The notes under the pieces are model-generated. The model was not told where the DNA came from, made no database searches, and saw nothing but the letters and a program-made list of their open reading frames with translations. From the NCBI GenBank assembly GCA_038363005.1, contig JBBQBI010000009.1:1-64000 (forward strand): 64,000 nucleotides of DNA. The letters are read 5' to 3'. Position numbers and translations under genes: made by a program. Shown piece by piece: positions 16,453 through 24,431 of this stretch; position 1 is the stretch's first letter; each line of letters starts with the position of its first letter. The DNA comes from JAKOWB01 sp038363005 (GTDB lineage Bacteria; Pseudomonadota; Alphaproteobacteria; Kiloniellales; JACOMY01).

Positions 16453-17538
16453 ATGGCCGCGCCGGGGGAGCCGACACCAGACGAAGAACGCCGTGGCGGC
16501 CCGCGCGCCGTGGCGATCGCTGCCTGGCTGGCGCTTACCCTGATTCTCGGCGCCCTGGCGGTGGTCACACTGCACGGCTGCGGTATCCGGCTGTTCGGCA
16601 ACACGCTGCTGGACTTCTGCCCGGAGGAACCGGAGCAGGCGCTAGGCCCGCCGCCGGCCCTGCTGGCCGAGCGCGAGCGGGCCGACCGGCTGGACGAGCG
16701 GCTGCAGAACCTGAAGCTCGAGGTCGCCGCCATCGACTACTGCCCGACGCCGCCGGAGGTGCAGGTGGCGGAAAAGCCACCCGAAAAACCGCCGGAGAAG
16801 CCACCCGAGAAGCCGCCCGAAAAGCCCCCTGAGAAGCCGCCGGAGCAGGCCTGCAAGGACGTGCCGCCGGAGGATCGCAAGGTCGACCTCTACCTGCTGC
16901 TCGACGCCTCGGGCTCCTTCGAGGAGGACCTGCCGTCGATCCGCAAGACCCTGCAGGACCTGATCACCCAGGCGGCGCAGGGCAAGATCAAGGGCAAGAT
17001 CCGCCTCGGCCTCGGCAGCTTCATCGACAAGCCGCTGCCGGCCTATCCGCAGCTCTACACCTACAAGCACCACCAGAGCCTGACCGAGGACTTCGGCGCG
17101 GTGCTGAAGGCGTTGCGTGGCATCAAGATCTACGAGAACTACGACGAGCCGGAAGCGCAGCTCGAGGCCATGCTGGAGGCCGCCGGGCGCGCCGGGCAGA
17201 TCGGCTATGACAACGAGGCCGAGCGCCTGCTGGTGGTGATCACCGATGCCGACTATCACCGCGCCGGCGACTACCCGGCGCCGGCCGAGGACGGCAAGGC
17301 CGACGGCAACGCGTTGAACGAGGACTACCCCTCGGTCGCCCAGGTGAAGCGCGCGCTGGAGAAGGCTGACCTGACGCCGCTGTTCCTGGTAACGGCGGAC
17401 GCCGCCGGCTACTACCGCAACCTGGTCAAGCAGCTCGGCCGCGGCAACGTCGTGACGATCACCTCGAACTCCAGCAACCTGCTGGCCGGCCTCGACCAGG
17501 GCGTCAAGCAGGTCTGCGGCGAAGGCATCTCGCAGTAA
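16453..17538 (+). CDS. Membrane-anchored vWA protein with EKPP stalk
   Basis: 361 aa. Short cytosolic N-terminus, transmembrane helix at about 19-40, then the juxtamembrane module: C43, TLLDFCP (C56), GPPPALL, a short coiled coil and C97. Six EKPP repeats (107-130) make a stiff stalk to a vWA domain (about 144-355). Its MIDAS is canonical, DASGS (D151, S153, S155); another conserved Asp is in VVITDADYH. The periplasmic orientation of the vWA domain follows from the single TM and the positive charges before it. The next gene encodes a paralogue with the same order of parts but a different stalk. Expected function is metal-dependent binding of a protein partner across the periplasm. Confidence 0.82.
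   Translation: MAAPGEPTPDEERRGGPRAVAIAAWLALTLILGALAVVTLHGCGIRLFGNTLLDFCPEEPEQALGPPPALLAERERADRLDERLQNLKLEVAAIDYCPTPPEVQVAEKPPEKPPEKPPEKPPEKPPEKPPEQACKDVPPEDRKVDLYLLLDASGSFEEDLPSIRKTLQDLITQAAQGKIKGKIRLGLGSFIDKPLPAYPQLYTYKHHQSLTEDFGAVLKALRGIKIYENYDEPEAQLEAMLEAAGRAGQIGYDNEAERLLVVITDADYHRAGDYPAPAEDGKADGNALNEDYPSVAQVKRALEKADLTPLFLVTADAAGYYRNLVKQLGRGNVVTITSNSSNLLAGLDQGVKQVCGEGISQ
16771..16842 (+). repeat. Six in-frame 12-bp EKPP-coding repeats
   Basis: Six consecutive units encoding Glu-Lys-Pro-Pro in the vWA gene. Synonymous codons vary between units (GAA/GAG, AAA/AAG, CCA/CCG/CCC/CCT), so the peptide repeat is better conserved than the DNA, which suggests selection for the stalk rather than a recent slippage expansion. 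Confidence 0.85.
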
Positions 17539-18719
17539 TGCGCCGCATCACCCCAGTGCTGCTGTGGCTCACGCTCGTCGCGCTGCTGGTCGGCGGCAGC
17601 CTGCTGGTGCTGGAGGGCTGCGGCATCCGGCTGTTCGGCGGCACGCTGCTGAACTTCTGTCCGGAGGAGGCGGAGGCCCCCAAGGGCGCGCCACCGGACC
17701 TGGCGATCGAGGAAGATCGCAACGATCGCCTGCAGGACGAACTGCACCAGCTGCGCCTGCAGCTGGCCGCGGTCGACGACTGTCCGCTCCCGCCGATCCC
17801 GCTGCCACCGGAGCCGGTACCGCCGCCCACACCGGCACCTGCACCTGCACCTGCACCTGCACCTGCACCTGCACCTGCACCTGCACCCGCCCCGGCGCCG
17901 ACTCCCGCGCCGACACCCGCGCCAGCTCCGGCTCCGGCTCCGGCCCCCGCGCCTGCTCCAGCACCCACCCCGGCGCCCACTCCCGCGCCCACGCCCGCGC
18001 CGACCCCGGCGCCGCAGACCAGCGAGCAGGCCTGCACTGAGCTGCCGCCGAACGAGCGGCCGATCGACCTCTACCTGCTGGTCGACACCTCGGCGTCCTT
18101 CGCCGACGACATGTCGTCGATCCGCGCCACCATCCAGGACCTGATCGCCCGCCAGGCGACCGGCCGCATCAAGGGCAAGGTGCGTATCGGCCTGGGCACC
18201 TTCCAGGACAAGCCGAACGCCCAGGCGCCCAGCAACTACACCTACAAGCACCACACCAACCTGACCGAGGCCTTTGCCGAGGTGCTGAAGTCGCTGCGCA
18301 GCACCGCCACCGATCCGAACTACGACGTCCCGGAAGCGCAGCTCGAGGCCATGCTGGAGGCCGCCGGCCGTGCCGGGCAGATCGGCTTCAAGCAGGGCGC
18401 CGCGCGCTTCCTCGTGGTGGTGACCGACGCCGCCTACCACCAGGCCGGCGACTATCCGGGCCCGGCCGAGGATGGCCGGCCCGACGGCAACCCGACCAAC
18501 GAGGATTACCCCTCAGTGGCGCAGGTGCGCGCCATCCTGCAGGCCAATGACATCGTGCCGCTGTTCCTGGTGGCTGGCGGCGAGGAAGCGACCTATCGCA
18601 GCCTGGTCAAGCAGCTCGGGCGCGGCAGCGTCGCCCGGCTGGGGGCCTCCAGCGAGAACCTGCTGCAGGCGCTGGACAGCGCGGTCAAGACGGTCTGCGG
18701 CGAAGGCATCGTGCAGTAG
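17538..18719 (+). CDS. Membrane-anchored vWA protein with Pro-Ala stalk (paralogue)
   Basis: 393 aa, start ATG overlapping the previous TAA by one base (TAATG). N-terminal signal-anchor helix at about 6-25, then C28, TLLNFCP (C41), GAPPDL, a short coiled coil and C82, with exactly the same Cys spacing (13 and 41) as the upstream paralogue. The stalk (about 90-160) is a Pro-Ala/Pro-Thr repeat partly encoded by a perfect 6-bp DNA tandem repeat. The vWA domain (about 175-385) has MIDAS DTSAS (D183-S187) and shares blocks such as AQLEAMLEAAGRAGQIG, YTYKHH and LVKQLGRG with its neighbour. LEGC at the end of the helix looks like a lipobox, but Glu at that position is atypical. It is the last gene of the operon and meets a convergent gene after 1 bp. 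Confidence 0.82.
   Translation: MRRITPVLLWLTLVALLVGGSLLVLEGCGIRLFGGTLLNFCPEEAEAPKGAPPDLAIEEDRNDRLQDELHQLRLQLAAVDDCPLPPIPLPPEPVPPPTPAPAPAPAPAPAPAPAPAPAPAPTPAPTPAPAPAPAPAPAPAPAPTPAPTPAPTPAPTPAPQTSEQACTELPPNERPIDLYLLVDTSASFADDMSSIRATIQDLIARQATGRIKGKVRIGLGTFQDKPNAQAPSNYTYKHHTNLTEAFAEVLKSLRSTATDPNYDVPEAQLEAMLEAAGRAGQIGFKQGAARFLVVVTDAAYHQAGDYPGPAEDGRPDGNPTNEDYPSVAQVRAILQANDIVPLFLVAGGEEATYRSLVKQLGRGSVARLGASSENLLQALDSAVKTVCGEGIVQ
17835..17886 (+). repeat. Perfect hexanucleotide tandem repeat (GCACCT)n
   Basis: 52 bp, about 8.7 uninterrupted copies of GCACCT, in frame and encoding Pro-Ala pairs in the vWA stalk. Perfect identity between units contrasts with the degenerate Pro-Ala codons that follow. 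Copy-number change would lengthen or shorten the stalk without shifting the frame. Confidence 0.9.
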
Positions 18720-18720
18720 C

Positions 18721-20301
18721 CTAGGCAGCCAGCAACGCCGCTAGCCGACTGTCGCCGCTCAGCGTCGCCGGGCGCGGCTGGCCCAGCAGGTCGATGGCGG
18801 TGGGCACCACGTCGAAGGCGCTGACCAGGCCGCGGTCACCCGGCGCGATTTCGGCCCCGGCGAACCAGGCGAAGCCATGGCCACCGGTGTGGCCGCCGGT
18901 GCGGCGCAGCGGCATCGGGCCGATGGCGCCCAGCGTCGGGTGGTTAAGGCCGCGCGCCACGCCCCGCCACAGCACCACCAGGTCGGCGCCGGTCGGTGCC
19001 AGGTCCAGCGGGTCGCTGGCGGCCGGCCGCTCGAAGCGCTCCACCAGCGGCTCGCCGCTCTCCAGGTCGCGGCAGGCGCCGATCAGGGCTTCCAGGCGAT
19101 CGAGTTCGGCCTTGTAGTCGGCCAGCGCCACGCGTCCCCGCGCCTCGCGCCCCTGCAGGTTGACGCGCACGCGGCCATCATAAAAGGCCGGCAGGGCAAA
19201 GGCGCGCATGGCCGACCAGAAGGGCTGGTACCAGCGGCCCGGCAGCCAGGCCAGATTGCCCAGCGGCAGCTCCGGCCGGCCGGCCGCGCGCCGCAGCGCC
19301 CGCGCCAGGCGCCACAGCGGGCGCCGCCGCGCGACGAAGCCTTGTCGCAGCAGGCGGCTCCAGTTCTGGTCCAGGGGCAGCACCGGCAAGCCGCCGGGCG
19401 ACGCTGTCCAGGCCGGCGGCACCTGCAGCCCGGCCCGGCCGTAGCGGTCGCGATAGAGCAGCTCGGGCAGCAGCACCATGCTGGGCAGGTCGCCGTTGTT
19501 GGTGCCCATGCCATGCATGTTGAACAGCAGCAGCGTGGCATCGGGACAGGCGGCCGATAGCGTAGCCACCAGGCGGTCGAGCGCGCGGTAGACCGTCGCC
19601 AGGCCCTCAGCCGCCGCCGCCTGCGACGGCAGCGCGTGGGCCGGATGCGTGGGATCGACGCCGTGCCACAGCGCCTCGATGGCCGAGTGTGGTTCGCCGG
19701 CGACCACCAGCCCCAGTTGCCAGTCGGGCAGGCGTTCGGTCAGCAGCCAGCGCGCGATGGCGCTGCGCCGGTCGGCGGCGTCGGCCAGTCCCTCGCCCAT
19801 CTGCCGCGCCAGGGCCGGTGCGTGCCAGGCCAGGCCGTAAAGATGCTCCGGCGCCGGGTAGCGGCCGAAGCGGTCGTGGATCTCGGCCGCCAGGCCGGCC
19901 GGACGCTCGTTCGGCGGAACGCCGGGATCGTGCGCCCCCCAGTTCACCATGCCCTGGGTGGACGGCGCGTTGGCTAGGTCGAAGTAGGGCGGGTCAAACA
20001 CCACGCTTTTCACGCCAAGGGCGGCGGGAAAAGGCCGCAGGCGCGTGCTGCTCTGCGTGGCGTCATAGCGCTGCGGGTCGAACTCCACGGCGGTGTAGCG
20101 CCTGGCGGCGTCCGGTGTCAGGCCACTGGCGACATGCTCCCAGGCCAGCCCGGTGTAGCGCGCCGGCCCATGTTCCAGTGCGAAACGCGCGCTGCGCTGG
20201 CGGATCGCCGCCAGCGCCGGCAGCGCGCCGGCCCGCAGCAGCGGCTCGGCGACACCAAGGTCCAGGCCGTCGAGGCCGATCATCAGCAGTCGCCCGGTCA
20301 T
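18721..20301 (-). CDS. Alkaline-phosphatase-superfamily phosphodiesterase
   Basis: 526 aa from ATG 20301, chosen because GGAGGGG lies 6 nt upstream; an in-frame ATG at 20322 has no such site. The N-terminus LLMIGLDGLD supplies the first metal-binding Asp, ARYTGLAW the likely Thr nucleophile, LLLFNMHGMG an Asp-His-Gly-Met-like metal site (Asn instead of Asp), and GGHTGGHGF a late metal His. This matches type I phosphodiesterase/nucleotide pyrophosphatase-like or AP-like hydrolases, often annotated as nucleotide phosphodiesterases of unknown substrate. No signal peptide, so probably cytosolic. It converges on the vWA gene with 1 bp between stops and diverges from a glycosyltransferase over 112 bp; a shared glycan or phospho-sugar substrate is possible but not shown. 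Confidence 0.75.
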   Translation of the reverse strand: MTGRLLMIGLDGLDLGVAEPLLRAGALPALAAIRQRSARFALEHGPARYTGLAWEHVASGLTPDAARRYTAVEFDPQRYDATQSSTRLRPFPAALGVKSVVFDPPYFDLANAPSTQGMVNWGAHDPGVPPNERPAGLAAEIHDRFGRYPAPEHLYGLAWHAPALARQMGEGLADAADRRSAIARWLLTERLPDWQLGLVVAGEPHSAIEALWHGVDPTHPAHALPSQAAAAEGLATVYRALDRLVATLSAACPDATLLLFNMHGMGTNNGDLPSMVLLPELLYRDRYGRAGLQVPPAWTASPGGLPVLPLDQNWSRLLRQGFVARRRPLWRLARALRRAAGRPELPLGNLAWLPGRWYQPFWSAMRAFALPAFYDGRVRVNLQGREARGRVALADYKAELDRLEALIGACRDLESGEPLVERFERPAASDPLDLAPTGADLVVLWRGVARGLNHPTLGAIGPMPLRRTGGHTGGHGFAWFAGAEIAPGDRGLVSAFDVVPTAIDLLGQPRPATLSGDSRLAALLAA

Positions 20302-20413
20302 ACGCCGCCCCTCCACCGGCACCTTTCTCCGCCTCGACCCGCTTCATGGCAAGGGCTTGCGAGCGGCTGCGCCGGCCGGCATTAAGAACAGGTCGCGCAG
20401 CACCGGAGCCGGC

Positions 20414-21370
20414 ATGGGACCAGTTGTCGTCGCCATCTGCACCTATGATCGCTATCCGCTGCTGCGGCGCGCCCTGGCCGGCGCGCTGCGGCAACAGGCG
20501 CCGGGCCTGGACTGGCGCGTGGTGGTGGTCGACAACTCGCCGGATCAGGCGCAGGCCGCCGCCGAACGCGATCGCCACGCCGGCACGGGCCGCCTGGACT
20601 ACCGTCTGGAGCCGCGGTCCGGCATCGCCAACGCGCGCAACGTGGCGCTGGCGGCGGCCCAGGACGCCGGGGCGGAGATCCTGGTCTTTCTGGACGATGA
20701 CGCGGTACCGCGCGAGGACTGGCTGGCACGTCTGGTCGGCGCCTTCGACGCGGCGGACATCGCCGCGGTCGGCGGCAAGGTCGAGCTGGAGTGGAGCACC
20801 CCGCGGCCGGCCTGGCTGCACGATCTGGCATTGCCCTATCTGTCGCTGATCGACTGGGGGCCGGAGCGCCGGGCACTGAGCGCCCAGGAATGGCTGGCCT
20901 GCGCCAACCTGGCCTTTCGCGTAGCGGCCCTGGCGGCAATCGGCGGCTTCGACGTGCTGCTTGGACGCAGCGGCCCCGGCGCGACCCTGGTCAGCAACGA
21001 GGAAAGCCAGGTCCTGCAGCGCTTGCGGCAGGCCGGGCAGCGGCTGCTTTATGAACCCACGGCGGTGGTGTCCCACCTGGCCCACCCGGATCGCCTGAGC
21101 CAGGTCTGGTTCCGCCGCCGCGCCGCCTGGCAGGCCGTGTCCGACTTTCTGCAGGACCCCGCGGCGGCGACCGCGCGGCTGGCCGGCGCCTGGCGGGAAA
21201 TCCGCCACTACACCGGACGGTTGCCCTGGTGGCGCCGCGGTTTCGCTAGCCTGGAGCGCGATGTCGCCGACCCTCGCCTGTTCATGAAGCAGCTGCACGC
21301 GATCTACCTCCTCACCCTGAAACAATTGGCAGGTCTGCCGCGCGAGACCCGCAAGCGCGAGGGTGCTTGA
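20414..21370 (+). CDS. Family 2 glycosyltransferase
   Basis: 318 aa from ATG 20414 (GGAG 5 nt upstream); the frame is open back to 20357 but lacks a better start. GT-A fold landmarks: VVVAICTYDRYPLL at the N-terminus, VVVVDNSPD, GIANARNVALAAAQ, and the DXD-type FLDDDAVPREDWL that binds the sugar nucleotide through a metal. A later GSN-like segment, FDVLLGRSGPGATLVSNEE, is typical of the acceptor side. No transmembrane helix. It transfers a sugar to an unknown acceptor, probably an envelope glycan. The upstream 112 bp is shared with the divergent phosphodiesterase gene. Confidence 0.85.
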   Translation: MGPVVVAICTYDRYPLLRRALAGALRQQAPGLDWRVVVVDNSPDQAQAAAERDRHAGTGRLDYRLEPRSGIANARNVALAAAQDAGAEILVFLDDDAVPREDWLARLVGAFDAADIAAVGGKVELEWSTPRPAWLHDLALPYLSLIDWGPERRALSAQEWLACANLAFRVAALAAIGGFDVLLGRSGPGATLVSNEESQVLQRLRQAGQRLLYEPTAVVSHLAHPDRLSQVWFRRRAAWQAVSDFLQDPAAATARLAGAWREIRHYTGRLPWWRRGFASLERDVADPRLFMKQLHAIYLLTLKQLAGLPRETRKREGA

Positions 21371-21386
21371 TCGGCGCCGGGCAGTG

Positions 21387-21398
21387 ATACTCTAGTAT
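21387..21398. promoter_or_regulatory. AT-rich dyad upstream of the sensor kinase gene
   Basis: ATACT-CT-AGTAT, a perfect 5-bp dyad in an otherwise GC-rich 100-bp gap between the glycosyltransferase stop and the sensor kinase ATG. It could be a promoter -10 region or an operator; there is no obvious -35 partner. Confidence 0.3.
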
Positions 21399-21470
21399 TC
21401 AAACCTGCTTCAGGCGTATGAAGCCGCGGCGGCCAGGGCGCCGCGAACATGAACGGCGCGGGGTGAGGGG

Positions 21471-24050
21471 ATGCAACGCGGCGGGCTGCAGCTGGAAGAC
21501 CTGGGACCTGAACCGCAGCGCGGGCTGCGGCGCGGGCTGTGGTGTTTCAGCCTGCTGGTCCTGGCTGCGCTCATCGCGGTGACCTTCATCGAGCGTGACA
21601 ACGAGCAGGCCGCCCTGCTGCAGAGCGCGCAGCGCGAAGCCGACAACCTGGCACGCTCCATCGCCCAGCACGGTGCCCGCACGGTCGGCGAAGGCGATCG
21701 CATGCTGCAGGTGCTGATCGACGACATCGCGGCGGACTTTCCCGCCGACCTGCACGACGAGGCCGCGCTGCATGACCTGCTGACCCTGCGCCTGGCTACG
21801 GCGCCGGAGCTGCGCGCGCTCTCCATCGCCGACAGTTCGGGCTATCTGATCGCCAGCTCGGTGCAGTACCCGATCGGGCAGATCAGCGTCGCCGACCGCA
21901 GCTACTTCAACCAGCATCGCGACGATCCCGATGCCGGCCTGCTGCTGGGCGCACCGATGATCGGGCGACTCTCCGGACAGCCGTTGATCACGCTGTCGCG
22001 CCGCATCGACAACGCCGACGGCAGTTTCCGTGGCGTGCTGCTGGCCGGGCTGGACCCGGCTTACTTCGTGGAATTCTACCAGGCCATCGACCTGGGGCCG
22101 CACAGCCAGATCCTGCTGCTCGGCACCGACGGTCGCCTGCTGGTCTCCAGCCCGCCCAAGGGTTCGCCCGGCCAGCCCCTGGACTGGCCGTTGCTGCAGC
22201 AGCTGCTGGATGGCGGCAATGGTGGCACGATCAGCGGTGCCGGCCTGGATGGGGATGGCGACTACGTCTTCGCTTTTCGCCGCCTAGCCGATTATCCGCT
22301 GATCGCCCTGGTCGGTCTGGATCGCGAAGCACTGCTGTCGGGCTGGGGGCACGGCGAGATCTGGCGGCTGGTGCTGATCAGCCTGCTGGGCGCAGGCCTG
22401 CTGGCGCTGACCGCGGCACTGATCCGTTCAATCGGACAGATCTACGACAGCCGCCGGGTCGCCCACACCCGCGCCCAGGCGCTGGCGACGGTGATCGATT
22501 CCATCGCCGACGGCCTGATGCTGATCGACGCCGACGGCCGCGTCCTGCTGCAGAACCCCAAGGCGGTGGAGGTCTTCGGCGGGCCGACCTGGCAGATAGG
22601 CCACGAGAACCAGCCGACCGGCACCCAGGTGCTGCGAATCAACGGCGTGACGCCGTTGCCCGACAACGAGCGCCCGCTGGAACGCGCGCTGCGCGGCGAG
22701 GCGGTGGAGCAGCAGCTCTATCTGGTGCGGCGTGAAGGTGACCCCACGGTCTCGGCGATCAGCGGCTCCAGCCGCCCGGTGCGCGACGCCCGCGGCGAGG
22801 TGATCGGCGCCGTCGCCCTGCTGCGCGATGTGACGCAGCAGCGCCAACTCGACGAGCGCAACCGCACCACGCAACGCCTGGAAGCCCTGGGCCAGCTGAC
22901 CGGCGGCGTGGCGCATGACTTCAACAACCTGCTGACCGTCATCACCGGCAGCGCCGAGGAGCTGCTGTCGGACAAGAAGGACGAACCGACGCGCCAGACC
23001 CTGGCCCAGATGATCCTGGAGACGGCCGAACGCGCCAGCCGCCTGACGCGGCATCTGTTGGCCTTTGCCCGGCAGCAGACGCTGGCCCCGCGACCGCTCG
23101 ACGTGAACGAGCAGCTGGTGGGGCTGGAACGGCTGCTGGCGCGCACCCTGGGCACCACGATCGACATCCGCCTGAAGCTGCAACCCGACCTCTGGCCGGC
23201 GCAGGCCGATGCCAGCCAGCTGGAAACCGCGGTTATCAACCTGGCGGTCAATGCGCGCGATGCCATGCCGGGTGGCGGCAAGCTGGTGATCAACACCTAT
23301 CGCACGACGATCCAGCCTGACAGTGCGCGCGCCACTGGCGGGCTCATGGGGGGCGTGCCGCCTGAAGTCAAACCAGGCGACTATGTCACCATCTGCGTGA
23401 CCGACGCCGGCCAGGGCATGATGCCCGAGGTGGCGCGCCGTGCTTTCGACCCCTTCTTCACCACCAAGGATGTCGGCAAGGGTACCGGCCTGGGCCTCTC
23501 CATGGTCTATGGCTTCGCCCAGCAGTCCGGCGGTTTCCTGACTCTGGATACGCGTCCCGGGGTGGGCACCACGGTCTGCCTGCACCTGCCGCGCGCCGCC
23601 GGCGCCGGCAAGGCGGCACGCCCAGCCCCGGCGGCCACCGGCCAACTTCCGGCCGGGACCGCGGAACGCATCCTGCTGGTCGAGGACGATGCCGCCGTGC
23701 GCCGCCTGGTCGAGGAGCAGCTGCTGACCCTGGGCTATCGGGTCACCACGGCGTCCGACGGTCGCTCCGCGCTGAACGTGCTGGGTGCCGGCCTGCCGCT
23801 CGACCTCATGCTGACCGACCTGGTGATGCCCAACGGCATCGACGGCCTGACGCTGTCGCAGGAGGCACGCCGCCTGCGCCCCGGCCTGAAGATCGTGCTG
23901 GCCACCGGCATCGCCGACCACGCCTCGCTCACCGACCGGCGGCCGGACCCCAGCATCCGCATCCTGCCCAAGCCCTTCCGCGGCCGGCAGCTGGCCCGCC
24001 TGCTGCGCGAGCTGCTCGACGAGCCGGCCGGCGAGACTGCGGCCCCATAG
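21471..24050 (+). CDS. Hybrid sensor histidine kinase (PDC/Cache-PAS-HK-REC)
   Basis: 859 aa, ATG 21471 right behind GTGAGGGG. Order: transmembrane helix about 22-41; periplasmic double-PDC/Cache sensor about 45-300 (RSYFNQHRDDPDAG, TLSRRIDN); second helix about 303-325; PAS domain about 340-455; HisKA with phospho-acceptor H482 (GGVAHDFNNLL); HATPase with N box NLAVNARDAMPGGG and G boxes GTGLGLSM; C-terminal receiver with phospho-acceptor D783 (LMLTDLVMP) and conserved Lys in LPKPFRGRQL. Class: hybrid kinases of the HDFNN type. No separate response regulator lies next to it, so phosphotransfer ends on the internal receiver or goes elsewhere. The Cache domain suggests small organic-acid or amine sensing; the catabolic genes downstream are possible targets (inference). 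Confidence 0.93.
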   Translation: MQRGGLQLEDLGPEPQRGLRRGLWCFSLLVLAALIAVTFIERDNEQAALLQSAQREADNLARSIAQHGARTVGEGDRMLQVLIDDIAADFPADLHDEAALHDLLTLRLATAPELRALSIADSSGYLIASSVQYPIGQISVADRSYFNQHRDDPDAGLLLGAPMIGRLSGQPLITLSRRIDNADGSFRGVLLAGLDPAYFVEFYQAIDLGPHSQILLLGTDGRLLVSSPPKGSPGQPLDWPLLQQLLDGGNGGTISGAGLDGDGDYVFAFRRLADYPLIALVGLDREALLSGWGHGEIWRLVLISLLGAGLLALTAALIRSIGQIYDSRRVAHTRAQALATVIDSIADGLMLIDADGRVLLQNPKAVEVFGGPTWQIGHENQPTGTQVLRINGVTPLPDNERPLERALRGEAVEQQLYLVRREGDPTVSAISGSSRPVRDARGEVIGAVALLRDVTQQRQLDERNRTTQRLEALGQLTGGVAHDFNNLLTVITGSAEELLSDKKDEPTRQTLAQMILETAERASRLTRHLLAFARQQTLAPRPLDVNEQLVGLERLLARTLGTTIDIRLKLQPDLWPAQADASQLETAVINLAVNARDAMPGGGKLVINTYRTTIQPDSARATGGLMGGVPPEVKPGDYVTICVTDAGQGMMPEVARRAFDPFFTTKDVGKGTGLGLSMVYGFAQQSGGFLTLDTRPGVGTTVCLHLPRAAGAGKAARPAPAATGQLPAGTAERILLVEDDAAVRRLVEEQLLTLGYRVTTASDGRSALNVLGAGLPLDLMLTDLVMPNGIDGLTLSQEARRLRPGLKIVLATGIADHASLTDRRPDPSIRILPKPFRGRQLARLLRELLDEPAGETAAP

Positions 24051-24113
24051 CTGCGCGCCCTGACGACGGCTGGCGGCTTGCGTTGGCGCGGCCAGGAACC
24101 CACATTCTGCTGC

Positions 24114-24398
24114 ATGACCGCTTCTCCCCGACTGCCCTGGCAGTTCTACCTCCTCGGCGCCCTGGGTCTGGCGCTGACCATAGGTCTGCTGTTCGTCGCC
24201 TTCACCGTGGCGATCGTGCTGCTGCCGCTCGTCCTGGTCGCCGTGCTGTGGCAGCGCTGGCGCTGGCAGCAGCGCCTGCGCGCCGCCATGGCCCAGGCGC
24301 CGCGGGCCCAGGCGCCGGGGGCACGGCCGGCCGACGGCAAGCCGGTGATCGAGGGCGACTACGTCGTGGTCGACGAGACGCGCCCGGATCCCCGCTGA
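24114..24398 (+). CDS. Small membrane protein
   Basis: 94 aa from ATG 24114 (the frame is open from TTG 24078). Two closely spaced hydrophobic stretches at about 12-45 (FYLLGALGLALTIGLLFVAF then VAIVLLPLVLVAVL) suggest a hairpin of two helices. A basic segment (WQRWRWQQRLR) and a short acidic tail (VIEGDYVVVDE) follow. The tail resembles that of small alphaproteobacterial membrane proteins of unknown function. Weak ribosome binding site. It lies between the sensor kinase and the LuxR-type regulator, same strand. No function assigned. Confidence 0.6.
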   Translation: MTASPRLPWQFYLLGALGLALTIGLLFVAFTVAIVLLPLVLVAVLWQRWRWQQRLRAAMAQAPRAQAPGARPADGKPVIEGDYVVVDETRPDPR

Positions 24399-24431
24399 CC
24401 CCCTGGCCCAGCCGGTCGCGACCGGCCTAGC

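Noticed and set aside
17538..17640. LEGC lipobox in the second anchored vWA protein
   Set aside because: Glu before the Gly-Cys is atypical, and the same Cys motif follows an internal TM helix in the SrfA-like protein, so a disulfide module is more likely than lipidation.
17835..17886. Possible CRISPR-like array
   Set aside because: The unit is 6 bp without spacers and is in frame within a coding sequence.
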